From Clostridium sp. CAG:921 (lineage in GTDB: Bacteria > Bacillota > Clostridia > TANB77 > CAG-465): a stretch of DNA of 9,765 bases. The notes below the pieces were generated by a model. The model worked only from the letters and a program-made list of their open reading frames with translations. It was not told the origin of the DNA and did no database searches. Below are positions 1-5,823 of this stretch, one piece after another. The stretch is taken from NCBI GenBank assembly GCA_000433135.1, contig HF991919.1:1-9765 (forward strand), given 5' to 3'. Made by a program: the position numbers and the translations under genes. The number at the start of each line of letters is the position of its first letter. Within the stretch, counting starts at the first letter, position 1.

Positions 1-33
1 TATTACTAACTTAATTATATTGTCTTTTTTCAT
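1..33 (-). CDS. Start of an unidentified gene, cut by the window edge
   Basis: Only eleven codons are visible, reading MKKDNIIKLVI. The ATG at 33-31 follows a strong ribosome binding site (GGAGGGA, 49-43) at a good distance, and a near-consensus promoter lies just upstream. An alternative ATG at 40-38 is followed at once by a stop codon, so 33 is the supported start. The visible residues do not suffice to name a family. The position after pyrH might lead one to expect frr, but this N-terminus does not look like ribosome recycling factor to me. A terminator separates it from the preceding operon, so it is a new transcription unit. Confidence 0.55.
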   Translation of the reverse strand, partial: MKKDNIIKLVI

Positions 34-61
34 TTCACATTATCCCTCCAATAACACCATA

Positions 62-90
62 ATTATACTATTTTTGTATATTATAGTCAA
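62..90 (-). promoter_or_regulatory. SigA-type promoter of the gene at the left edge
   Basis: On the minus strand, TTGACT (90-85) and a perfect TATAAT (67-62) are separated by exactly 17 bases. Transcription would start near position 55, giving a leader of about 20 nt that holds the ribosome binding site of the partial gene. The region from here to the terminator at 181-213 is very AT-rich and shows no open frame or other signal I can support. Confidence 0.75.
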
Positions 91-180
91 TCATTTTTCG
101 ACAAATTAAGTATTGATTTATCGTTTTAAAACAATTATATATCACATTTTTATTAATATCATATTTTAATTTAAATAAAA

Positions 181-213
181 GAAAAAACGGTATTAATAAC
201 TTTTAAATACCGT
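181..213 (-). terminator. Intrinsic terminator of the pyrH-PH domain operon
   Basis: An 8-bp stem pairs 187-194 with 206-213 (ACGGTATT/AATACCGT on the plus strand) around an 11-nt loop. Read on the minus strand it is followed by a run of six T residues (187-182). It begins 10 bases after the stop codon of the PH domain gene, where an operon terminator is expected. Confidence 0.8.
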
Positions 214-223
214 CTTAATTTTA

Positions 224-796
224 CTATTTACTATTTTTTGAATCATTCACTATCTTATTAATTTTAGTATACATTTCATCGGGATTTTTTATTCCATATA
301 TTACCATACCATTATTTCTTTTATTTTCCGCATTTGTGTAAATTATAATTACTCCAAATCCTAAAATTCTATCTAATACTGTTCTTCTTATTTCTAGTTC
401 TTTAATATTCGAATAATCAATATTTTTTACTCTTTGATTTAGAAAATCATCCTCGTAAACCATATGATCTTTAAAAAATTTATAACTAATATGTTTGTAT
501 TGTACACTTTGCACTATTATGCTTACTATTGTTTTTATTAAAATCAAAAGCATAATAATTACAAGTACAATTTTTATTAAATTTCCAAATTGTATATTAA
601 AGAGCATAGTTGAATTAAAGCCACCAATTTTACCACTATATAAAAAAGTCACAATTGTAACTATAAAAAATATTATCAAGTATAATATATCCTTTTTTAT
701 TTTCTTTCCAGTAGGCATTGCAAGTTCATACAATAAATTAAATTTAGGTTTTACTTGCATTATAACTTCATTTTCTTCAATAACATCTTGACTCAT
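224..796 (-). CDS. Two-helix membrane protein with a C-terminal bacterial PH domain
   Basis: The protein has 190 residues. A hydrophilic N-terminus of about 35 residues is followed by two hydrophobic helices (about 36-53 and 73-97) and then a cytoplasmic domain (about 102-185). That domain reads like bacterial PH domains of the YdbS/YdbT type (bPH2, old DUF304): a YKFFKDHMVYEDDFL strand pair, the segment VKNIDYSNIKELEIRRTVLDRILGFG, then GVIIIYTNAE. Functions in this family are poorly known. Some members are linked to membrane stress or bacteriocin resistance, but nothing here shows a specific role. The ATG lies one base after the pyrH stop. Its ribosome binding site (GGAGGGA, 807-801) is also the coding sequence for the last residues of PyrH, so translation is probably coupled. 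A terminator follows directly. The domain call is from visual pattern matching. Confidence 0.82.
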   Translation of the reverse strand: MSQDVIEENEVIMQVKPKFNLLYELAMPTGKKIKKDILYLIIFFIVTIVTFLYSGKIGGFNSTMLFNIQFGNLIKIVLVIIMLLILIKTIVSIIVQSVQYKHISYKFFKDHMVYEDDFLNQRVKNIDYSNIKELEIRRTVLDRILGFGVIIIYTNAENKRNNGMVIYGIKNPDEMYTKINKIVNDSKNSK

Positions 797-797
797 T

Positions 798-1505
798 TTA
801 TCCCTCCTTTATTGTAGTTCCAATACTTTCACCATTTGCTACTTTTTTAATAGATCCTTTTTCATTTAATGCAAATACCTCTATTGGTATATTATTTTCC
901 ATGCAAAGCGTTAATGCTGTTATGTCCATAACTCCAAGTTTCTTTGATATTGCTTCCATATATGTAATACTATCATATTTTTTAGCATCTTGAAATTTTC
1001 TTGGATCTTTATCATATACACCATCAACATTTTTAGCAAGTAATATAACATCTACCTCCATTTCAATTGCACGCAAGGCTGCTGCTGAATCAGTTGTAAA
1101 ATATGGATTTCCTGTACCACAGGCAAATATTACAATTCTTCCTTTTTCTAAGTGTCTTATTGCTTTTCTTCTTATATATGGTTCTGCTATTTGTTTCATC
1201 TCTATTGCCGTCATAACTCTAGTTTGTACATGATTTCCTTCAATCATTTCCTGAAGTGCAAGTGCATTTAGTGTAGTTGCAAGCATCCCCATATAATCAG
1301 CTGTAGTTCTTTCAATATACTCAGCCCCATACCTTCCACGCCAAAAGTTTCCAGCACCTATTACAATTGCAATTTCTACTCCTTCATTTGAAAGTTCTAC
1401 AATTTGATTAGTCACATTTTCTAACTTAAGTTTATCAATGCCTCTCCCATCTTCCCCACCTATTGCTTCACCACTTAATTTTATTAACACCCTTTTATAT
1501 TTCAC
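798..1505 (-). CDS. pyrH: UMP kinase (uridylate kinase)
   Basis: PyrH phosphorylates UMP to UDP with ATP, a step of pyrimidine nucleotide synthesis in the cytoplasm. Bacterial UMP kinases are usually hexameric and controlled by GTP and UTP. The 235-residue length fits the family. Visible motifs are KLSGEA (residues 9-14), IGAGNFWRG (49-57), ADYMGMLAT (69-77), the [17 protein letters not shown] phosphate- and nucleotide-binding segment (130-146) and [11 protein letters not shown] (158-168). I chose the GTG at 1505 because a GGAGGGA site (1517-1511) precedes it at the right distance and it aligns with the family's start. An in-frame ATG at 1556 would add 17 residues and would lie in the promoter. 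The gene has its own promoter and is co-transcribed with the PH domain gene. In many Firmicutes it follows tsf directly; here an inverted gene lies between them. Confidence 0.97.
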   Translation of the reverse strand: MKYKRVLIKLSGEAIGGEDGRGIDKLKLENVTNQIVELSNEGVEIAIVIGAGNFWRGRYGAEYIERTTADYMGMLATTLNALALQEMIEGNHVQTRVMTAIEMKQIAEPYIRRKAIRHLEKGRIVIFACGTGNPYFTTDSAAALRAIEMEVDVILLAKNVDGVYDKDPRKFQDAKKYDSITYMEAISKKLGVMDITALTLCMENNIPIEVFALNEKGSIKKVANGESIGTTIKEG

Positions 1506-1527
1506 AAAAATCCCTCCAATTAAAACC

Positions 1528-1556
1528 ATTATATAATAAATATATAAACATTTCAA
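1528..1556 (-). promoter_or_regulatory. SigA-type promoter of pyrH
   Basis: On the minus strand, TTGAAA (1556-1551) and TATAAT (1533-1528) are 17 bases apart. Transcription would start near 1521, leaving a leader of only about 16 nt that carries the GGAGGGA site of the GTG start. This independent promoter is needed because the rpsB-tsf transcript ends at the terminator around 2711-2744. Confidence 0.75.
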
Positions 1557-1622
1557 GTAAATTTTATTCTCAAATCATACAATACCAAAAACTTAACAAA
1601 TTTATCTATATTACATTAATAG

Positions 1623-1651
1623 TTTACTTCTTATTGCTCATGTGCTATAAT
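1623..1651 (+). promoter_or_regulatory. Extended -10 promoter of the plus-strand membrane protein gene
   Basis: TTTACT (1623-1628) and TATAAT (1646-1651) are 17 bases apart, and TGC directly before the -10 box makes it an extended -10 element. Transcription would start near 1658. The gene is divergent from pyrH. The two -35 boxes are separated by 66 bases (1557-1622) in which I see no clear operator. Confidence 0.72.
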
Positions 1652-1675
1652 ATTTTTAAGTATAGGAGTGATTTT

Positions 1676-2728
1676 ATGAATGATAGTATAGAAAAAAAAC
1701 TTATGGATCTAACTAAAATTAAAACTACACAAAAAGTTATAATATTAACTTTAATAATATCATTAATTTTTTTGTTTTCATTTTTTATATTCTTGTCAGC
1801 CAAGCCAGAAAAAGAAGCTATTTATGCAATTGAATCTTCAAATGAAAATGAATATGTGTATATGGATGTTAGTTTTTTAACAGATTGTTTTGCACAGTAT
1901 GAAACTAATTCTTATCAAGATGACTATTATTTTATAGGTGATGATGATTATTTAATAATAGCAAAACTTTCTAAATCAAATTTTGAAAGTTTAAAAGAGA
2001 TTAATAGTTATACTTATGGCGATATTGATACTAAACCTGCTAACGCAAGAATTACTGGCATGACTAAAACTATTCCAGATGAATTAAAAAAATTAGCACT
2101 TGAATATTATAACAAATTATATCCAAATAATGTTCAAACTACTGATACAATTGAAAATTACATTGGTAATTATTACATCGATACTGAAGATACTCCAATG
2201 TCTGATGTTTTTGATACGATAATTATACTTTTTATAGTATTTTTTATTACACTAGCTATCCTCGTCTTAATTCAAATAATAAATAAAGCAAAATCTAAAA
2301 AACAAGTGACAATCTTAAAATCAAATAATGAACTTGAAAAAATTAGTCTTGAATATGATCTTAGTGATAAAGAGATATTTGAAAAGCAAAAAGTTATTCT
2401 TTTAAATTCATACATTATTGATTATTCAGGATTTTTAAAAGTTATTAAATATAGTGATATTATTTGGCTATATATATTTATTCAAAGAATAAATGGTATT
2501 GAGTCTACAAAAAATATTAACATTTTAACTAATTCTAAAAAAAGATATAATATTTGCTTGCAAAGTGCTTTTGGAAAAGACCAAGTAATATTAAATGAAA
2601 TCTTTGAAAAAATAATAAACAGATGTCCAAATGCCTTAGTAGGATATACAAATGAAAATATTACAAAATTAAATAAAAAAAATATCGAAAGTACTATAAA
2701 AGAAATCAATGAAAAAAATACTCCATAA
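1676..2728 (+). CDS. Membrane protein of unknown function with two helices and a PH-like tail
   Basis: The 350-residue protein has a short cytoplasmic N-terminus, a membrane helix (about 20-41), an acidic, Tyr/Asp-rich segment of about 138 residues that should lie outside (42-179), a second helix (about 180-202) and a cytoplasmic tail. The tail (about 237-325) contains a KQKVILLNSYIIDYSGF segment, the stretch KVIKYSDIIWLYIF, and near the end RCPNALVGYT. This resembles a recurrent family of uncharacterised Firmicutes membrane proteins, perhaps the one called DUF6709; I state that from memory only. The tail may have a PH-like fold (inference). The ATG at 1676 is preceded by AGGAG and an extended -10 promoter. 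An open frame continues upstream to 1463 but overlaps pyrH and the promoter, so I exclude it. The gene is inverted between tsf and pyrH and ends inside a shared terminator. I propose no function. Confidence 0.85.
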   Translation: MNDSIEKKLMDLTKIKTTQKVIILTLIISLIFLFSFFIFLSAKPEKEAIYAIESSNENEYVYMDVSFLTDCFAQYETNSYQDDYYFIGDDDYLIIAKLSKSNFESLKEINSYTYGDIDTKPANARITGMTKTIPDELKKLALEYYNKLYPNNVQTTDTIENYIGNYYIDTEDTPMSDVFDTIIILFIVFFITLAILVLIQIINKAKSKKQVTILKSNNELEKISLEYDLSDKEIFEKQKVILLNSYIIDYSGFLKVIKYSDIIWLYIFIQRINGIESTKNINILTNSKKRYNICLQSAFGKDQVILNEIFEKIINRCPNALVGYTNENITKLNKKNIESTIKEINEKNTP

Positions 2729-2744
2729 AAGGAGTATTTTTTTC
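2711..2744. terminator. Bidirectional terminator shared by the plus-strand gene and rpsB-tsf
   Basis: A 14-bp perfect stem pairs 2711-2724 with 2731-2744. The core is ATACTCC/GGAGTAT flanked by A and T runs, with a 6-nt loop. It has a T run on either strand, so it can end transcripts of the plus-strand gene and of tsf. The TAA stop of the plus-strand gene (2726-2728) lies in the loop, so the last codons form the left arm. The tsf stop lies only 15 bases away on the other side. Confidence 0.9.
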
Positions 2745-2759
2745 ATTACTATGTAACAA

Positions 2760-3410
2760 TTAGTCACCATTTACTTGTTTCATTACTTCTTCAGCAAAAT
2801 TAGTTTCTTCTTTTTCGATTCCTTCGCCTCTTTCAAATCTAGCGAATCTTCTTATTACGATGTTTTCACCAATTTTTGCAATAAAGTTTGTTAGAAGTTG
2901 TCCAACTGTAACATCAGGATCTTTAACAAAAGGTTGATCTAATAAACAAATTTCAGAAAAGAATTTATTTAATCTTCCTTCTACCATTTTATCAACAACA
3001 GCTTCTGGTTTACCTTCATTTAAAGCTTGTGCTCTTAAAGTTGCTTTTTCACTTTCTACAACTGTAGCTGGAACTTCATCACGACTAACATATTTTGGAC
3101 CAATAGCAGCAACATGCATAGCAATATCTCTTACAAAAGCTTTAAAGTCTTCATTATTAGCTACGAAATCTGTTTCTGAATTTACTTCTACTAAAGCACC
3201 ATATTTACCATTATGAATATATGCATCAACTAATCCTTCAGAAGCAACTCTTCCTGCCTTTTTAGCAGCCTTAGCAATACCTTTTTCTCTTAAAAGTTCT
3301 ATTGCTTTATCCATATTTCCTTCAGCTTCAACTAGCATTTTTTTGCAGTCCATTATACCTGCACCAGTTCTATCTCTTAATTCTTTAACTTGCTCAGCAG
3401 TTATAGCCAT
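2760..3410 (-). CDS. tsf: Elongation factor Ts, short form
   Basis: EF-Ts releases GDP from EF-Tu so that it can bind GTP and aminoacyl-tRNA again. The protein starts with [20 protein letters not shown] and DCKK, the UBA-like N-terminal module that contacts EF-Tu. The hallmark TDFV follows at residues 80-83 ([14 protein letters not shown]), and the end reads [10 protein letters not shown]. At 216 residues it is the short type, as in Thermus, rather than the roughly 280-300 residue type with two core subdomains. Short forms are thought to act as dimers. I chose the ATG at 3410 because GGGAGGTG (3424-3417) precedes it well and the family starts here. The upstream GTG at 3419 is part of that binding site. 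It lies 16 bases after rpsB and is co-transcribed with it. Transcription ends at the bidirectional terminator. Confidence 0.96.
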   Translation of the reverse strand: MAITAEQVKELRDRTGAGIMDCKKMLVEAEGNMDKAIELLREKGIAKAAKKAGRVASEGLVDAYIHNGKYGALVEVNSETDFVANNEDFKAFVRDIAMHVAAIGPKYVSRDEVPATVVESEKATLRAQALNEGKPEAVVDKMVEGRLNKFFSEICLLDQPFVKDPDVTVGQLLTNFIAKIGENIVIRRFARFERGEGIEKEETNFAEEVMKQVNGD

Positions 3411-3426
3411 TACAAGCACCTCCCAA

Positions 3427-4257
3427 TTATTCTTCTACTTTTTCAGTTTTTTCTCTTTTTGTATAATTTCTATTTCTGTTATTTTGTCTTGGTTTTCTTT
3501 CTATTTTGTCAACGCCTTCTTTTTTTACTAACTCTTCCATTGTTTCAATTTCATCATCAGTAGCTTCAGTTAAGTTTCCTTCCTTAGCTTCGATAACAGC
3601 ATCAGCAATTTTTCCAGCAATTAATGATACAGATCTTACAGCATCATCATTTCCAGGAATTACATAATCAACATCTTCTGGATTACAGTTAGAGTCAATT
3701 AAGCCGATTGTTGGAATACCTAATTTTCTTGCTTCCTTAGTACAAATGTACTCTTTCTTAGAATCAGCTAAGAAAATAAGTGATGGTAATTTATCCATTT
3801 CTTTTATTCCACCTAAGTTAGTATTTAAGATTGCCATTTCTTTTCTAAGACCGATAACTTCTTTTTTTGGTAATACATCAAAAGTACCGTCTTGTTCCAT
3901 TTTTTCAAGTTCAACAAGTCTAGCAATTCTTTTCTTGATTGTGTTAAAGTTTGTTAAAGTACCACCTAACCATCTGCTATTAATGTAGTACATACCACAT
4001 CTTTTAGCTTCTGTTTCGATAGTTTCTTGAATTTGTTTTTTAGTACCAACAAAAAGTATAGTACCACCTTCTGCTACAACTTTTTTTGTTAAGTTATATG
4101 CTTCTTGAACTTTCTTTAAAGTTTTTTGTAAATCTAATATATAGATTCCATTTCTTGCTGTAAAGATGTATGGAGCCATTCTTGGATCCCATCTTTTAGT
4201 TTGGTGACCAAAGTGTACACCAGCTTCTAGTAATGATTTCATAGGTATAATTGCCAT
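3427..4257 (-). CDS. rpsB: 30S ribosomal protein S2
   Basis: S2 is a late-assembling protein of the small ribosomal subunit, on the back of the 30S near S1 and the mRNA exit. The sequence shows the family's signatures: [19 protein letters not shown] (residues 9-27), [49 protein letters not shown] and [14 protein letters not shown]. The length of 276 residues is usual for Firmicutes with a charged tail, here acidic and then basic ([17 protein letters not shown]). I chose the ATG at 4257 because AAGGAGG (4272-4266) lies eight bases upstream and the family starts MAxxxMKxLLEAG. An in-frame start at 4287 has no support and would fall in the leader. It is the first gene of rpsB-tsf. Its structured leader suggests control by S2 itself, as known for E. 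coli rpsB, but this is inference here. Confidence 0.98.
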   Translation of the reverse strand: MAIIPMKSLLEAGVHFGHQTKRWDPRMAPYIFTARNGIYILDLQKTLKKVQEAYNLTKKVVAEGGTILFVGTKKQIQETIETEAKRCGMYYINSRWLGGTLTNFNTIKKRIARLVELEKMEQDGTFDVLPKKEVIGLRKEMAILNTNLGGIKEMDKLPSLIFLADSKKEYICTKEARKLGIPTIGLIDSNCNPEDVDYVIPGNDDAVRSVSLIAGKIADAVIEAKEGNLTEATDDEIETMEELVKKEGVDKIERKPRQNNRNRNYTKREKTEKVEE

Positions 4258-4389
4258 TAAAAATTCCTCCTTCTTATACCTCCACAAATATCTACGTTTA
4301 CTACATCCATAATGGAAGGAGCATAAACTACATTTGTGTGTGTTATTAAATTTTACGTAAAGTAAAATTACTTGTAAATAACCACAAGC
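4258..4389 (-). promoter_or_regulatory. Structured leader of rpsB, candidate autoregulatory element
   Basis: The predicted 5' UTR is about 130 nt and can fold into two domains. Domain 1 has a hairpin AAUUUUAC/GUAAAAUU (4369-4362 with 4356-4349, 5-nt loop) inside an outer GUUAUU/AAUAAC stem (4382-4377 with 4347-4342). Domain 2 has ACAAAU/AUUUGU (4337-4332 with 4289-4284), GUUUA/UAAAC (4328-4324 with 4300-4296) and an apical UCCA/UGGA hairpin with loop UUA (4316-4306). Separately, CUCCUUC (4321-4315) can pair over seven bases with the rpsB ribosome binding site GAAGGAG (4273-4267). These two folds would compete, as in a translational switch. The pairings are seen by eye. Regulation by S2 is inferred, and I do not recognise a named RNA family. 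Confidence 0.5.
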
Positions 4390-4395
4390 AGTTAT

Positions 4396-4424
4396 ATTAT
4401 AACATAAAAAGCGTAACTAATCAA
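4396..4424 (-). promoter_or_regulatory. Promoter of rpsB-tsf, overlapping the upstream terminator
   Basis: On the minus strand, TTGATT (4424-4419) and TATAAT (4401-4396) are 17 bases apart, with TGT directly before the -10 box (extended -10). The -35 box covers the loop of the terminator hairpin and its first stem base, and the spacer runs through the 3' arm and T run. Transcription would start near 4389. Confidence 0.72.
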
Positions 4425-4438
4425 TAGTTACGCTTTTT
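4406..4438 (-). terminator. Intrinsic terminator of the 112-residue orphan gene
   Basis: A perfect 14-bp stem pairs 4406-4419 with 4425-4438 (core GCGTAACTA/TAGTTACGC, flanked by five A and five T) around a 5-nt loop. It lies about 54 bases after the stop codon of the gene at 4492-4830. Its T run serves the minus strand; by symmetry it would also stop plus-strand transcripts. Confidence 0.88.
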
Positions 4439-4491
4439 AAATAATCTTTTTAATACATAATTAATACACAATTAATACAAAAATAAAGTTT

Positions 4492-4830
4492 TTAGCTTGC
4501 CGATCTAACAAATTGGCTTATCGAATCAGCAATTGATACAACTTTTTGTGTCACTGTAAGGTTCATATCATCAATTATAGCCTCATGAACATTGGTTCTG
4601 ATTACTAAATCCATAATATAAGATTCATGACCAGGAACAGCCTCACGGATCATATTAATGACATTCTCATCTTTTAATGTTAACTTTTCTCCATCAGTAG
4701 CTTCACGGATCACCGGCTTGTTTTTACCTGCAATCACATACAAAACTGCTAACTTAAAGTAATCTTTGTATCCAATCTGCTTAGATACAACAATCTCGCT
4801 TGGTACAGCATTAGTAATTTTTTTTGACAT
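4492..4830 (-). CDS. Orphan 112-residue protein of unknown function
   Basis: I do not recognise this protein. It is soluble, with no signal peptide or membrane helix and mixed charge. A strand-like start (TNAVPSEIVVSKQ) precedes a hydrophobic segment YFKLAVLYVIAG (about 24-35), and a probably helical end follows (MNLTVTQKVVSIADSISQFVRSAS). The phrase IREA occurs twice (VIREATDG near 40, MIREAVPG near 60), and the DNA repeats with it (GATCCGTGA), but the rest of the two segments does not match. The start is well supported by AAGGAGG (4842-4836) five bases before the ATG. The gene is a single transcription unit with a perfect consensus promoter, a leader of about 53 nt and a strong terminator, all of which argue that it is real and well expressed. 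Its sampled bases (37-42% GC) are richer than the AT-rich neighbours. A hairpin GAGAC/GTCTC (4847-4868) precedes the ribosome binding site. Confidence 0.85.
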   Translation of the reverse strand: MSKKITNAVPSEIVVSKQIGYKDYFKLAVLYVIAGKNKPVIREATDGEKLTLKDENVINMIREAVPGHESYIMDLVIRTNVHEAIIDDMNLTVTQKVVSIADSISQFVRSAS

Positions 4831-4889
4831 AAAGTCCTCCTTATCTGAGACTAAAAGTTTCTTGTCTCTACATTTATTTTTGTGTCCAC

Positions 4890-4918
4890 ATTATATCATA
4901 GCATTTGATATATGTCAA
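4890..4918 (-). promoter_or_regulatory. Perfect consensus promoter of the orphan gene
   Basis: TTGACA (4918-4913) and TATAAT (4895-4890) on the minus strand are separated by exactly 17 bases. Transcription would start near 4883. A 14-bp near-palindrome (TTGATATATGTCAA, 4905-4918) covers the -35 box and could be an operator. Confidence 0.85.
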
Positions 4919-4969
4919 TTAAAATCTAAATTTTTAGCAAAATATCAACAATACATGATACATTGATAT
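4905..4969. repeat. Three TTGATAT copies around the orphan gene promoter
   Basis: TTGATAT occurs at 4905-4911 and 4963-4969 on the plus strand, and inverted (ATATCAA) at 4942-4948. The two outer-lying copies form a 28-bp dyad (4942-4969) with a central CATG. The third copy is part of the near-palindrome covering the -35 box. The arrangement looks like binding sites for a dimeric regulator, but in AT-rich DNA short repeats also arise by chance. Confidence 0.35.
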
Positions 4970-5021
4970 CTCAGTTAATGTATACTAATTTAAATATTTA
5001 TAAATTAAATACTATTATTTT

Positions 5022-5059
5022 AAAAACAAGACTGGCAAAATACCACCAGTCTTGTTTTT
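5022..5059 (-). terminator. Intrinsic terminator of the rdgB-like gene
   Basis: A perfect 14-bp stem pairs 5022-5035 with 5046-5059 (core CAAGACTGG/CCAGTCTTG, flanked by five A and five T) around a 10-nt loop. It begins nine bases after the rdgB stop codon on the minus strand. Confidence 0.9.
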
Positions 5060-5068
5060 CACACTTAT

Positions 5069-5659
5069 TTACTTTCTAGTTTTAAGGAACTCATTAAGTT
5101 TAGAAAGAGCGATCTTTCTAGGACTTATACCGTTCTTTTCCTCAGCTGAAATACTAGCCATTGTATCATGCCTTCCCTCCAGCTCAAAAATTGCATCAAA
5201 TCCAAATCCATTTTCTCCATACTGTTTCTCAGGAAGTCTACCTCTTATTACTCCCTCAAATACTTCTGATTGTTCTGTCTCTGGATCATACAATGCTATA
5301 CACGTTTTCCAAATAACAGTTCTGTCTTTCAGGTCTTTGCACTTACCCAAAATAAAATTATTTCTATCAAAATCTGACATGTTTTCTCCGTATCCAGTTT
5401 CATCAAGCCTCTTTGTATAAACACCTGGCCAGTTAGAAAGCTCCGAGATCTCAATTCCACTGTCATCTGAAATTGTAAGCATCTTAGCAACCTTACCAAT
5501 GATGCTAGCTTTTTTTATAGCATTTTCTGCAAAGGTTTTACCATCTTCTTCTGGATCAATATTCACACCACTTTCTTTAAGTGAAATGACCTCATATCCT
5601 TCAAGAATCTCCTTTACCTCTTTAATTTTGCCTTTGTTATTGCTAGCCACTAAAACCAT
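5069..5659 (-). CDS. rdgB: HAM1/RdgB-type nucleoside triphosphate pyrophosphatase
   Basis: Enzymes of this family hydrolyse non-canonical purine nucleotides (ITP, dITP, XTP) to monophosphate and pyrophosphate, keeping them out of nucleic acids. The 196 residues from MVLVASNN show the family order: SNNKGKIKEVKEIL (phosphate binding, about 6-19), EEDGKTFAENAIKKA, the metal-binding SDDSGIEI, PGVYTKRL, GENGFGFDAIF, and the C-terminal base-binding region. There the usual SHR triad reads SPR (ISPRKIAL), so the conserved His is replaced by Pro. The sequence is divergent overall. The ATG at 5659 has AAGGAGG (5674-5668) eight bases upstream and matches the family start. A second in-frame ATG at 5713 has an equally strong site and would add 18 hydrophilic residues, so both may be used. 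It is a single-gene unit with its own promoter and terminator. Identity as a Ham1-family enzyme is sure; substrate is inferred. Confidence 0.9.
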   Translation of the reverse strand: MVLVASNNKGKIKEVKEILEGYEVISLKESGVNIDPEEDGKTFAENAIKKASIIGKVAKMLTISDDSGIEISELSNWPGVYTKRLDETGYGENMSDFDRNNFILGKCKDLKDRTVIWKTCIALYDPETEQSEVFEGVIRGRLPEKQYGENGFGFDAIFELEGRHDTMASISAEEKNGISPRKIALSKLNEFLKTRK

Positions 5660-5747
5660 AACTTTCTCCTCCTTGTTGTTATTCTCGGCTTTACTAGAAT
5701 TAATTTTGGACATACATGTCCTCCTTTCTCGAGCTTTTAAAAAGCTC
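5657..5747 (-). promoter_or_regulatory. Tandem translation starts and 5' hairpin of the rdgB-like gene
   Basis: Two in-frame starts each have a full AAGGAGG: ATG 5713 (site 5726-5720, spacing 6) and ATG 5659 (site 5674-5668, spacing 8). A near-perfect palindrome (5731-5747; arms GAGCTT/AAGCTC, 5-nt loop) lies just before the first site. A further in-frame ATG at 5749 has no good ribosome binding site and lies in that hairpin, so I reject it as the start. Confidence 0.6.
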
Positions 5748-5794
5748 ATATAATAGTCTTTCAGTTGATTAACTATAACATTAACTGCACGCTT

Positions 5795-5823
5795 ATTATA
5801 TCATTGTTACATTATTATGTCAA
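5795..5823 (-). promoter_or_regulatory. Perfect consensus promoter of the rdgB-like gene
   Basis: TTGACA (5823-5818) and TATAAT (5800-5795) on the minus strand are 17 bases apart. Transcription would start near 5788, giving a leader of about 75 nt to the first start. Its 5' end can form a small hairpin (CAGTT/AACTG, 5787-5762). Confidence 0.85.

Noticed and set aside
124..133. Perfect palindrome GTTTTAAAAC in the left intergenic region
   Set aside because: Ten bases of mostly A/T, no associated T run, promoter or repeat copy; expected by chance at this composition.
495..791. Plus-strand open frame opposite the PH domain gene
   Set aside because: It mirrors the membrane helices of the real gene on the other strand and has no ribosome binding site or promoter.
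1463..1675. Upstream extension of the plus-strand membrane protein gene to an ATG at 1463
   Set aside because: It overlaps the start of pyrH and the promoter at 1623-1651, and no ribosome binding site precedes 1463. The ATG at 1676 has both a site and a promoter.
4618..4722. Internal duplication in the orphan gene, suggested by the repeated IREA and GATCCGTGA
   Set aside because: Similarity ends after a few residues on either side, so a true domain duplication is not supported.
5702..5717. Tiny open frame ATG (5717) of five codons before the rdgB-like gene, as a regulatory leader peptide
   Set aside because: Its ATG is only two bases from the ribosome binding site, too close for good initiation; the site fits the ATG at 5713 instead.
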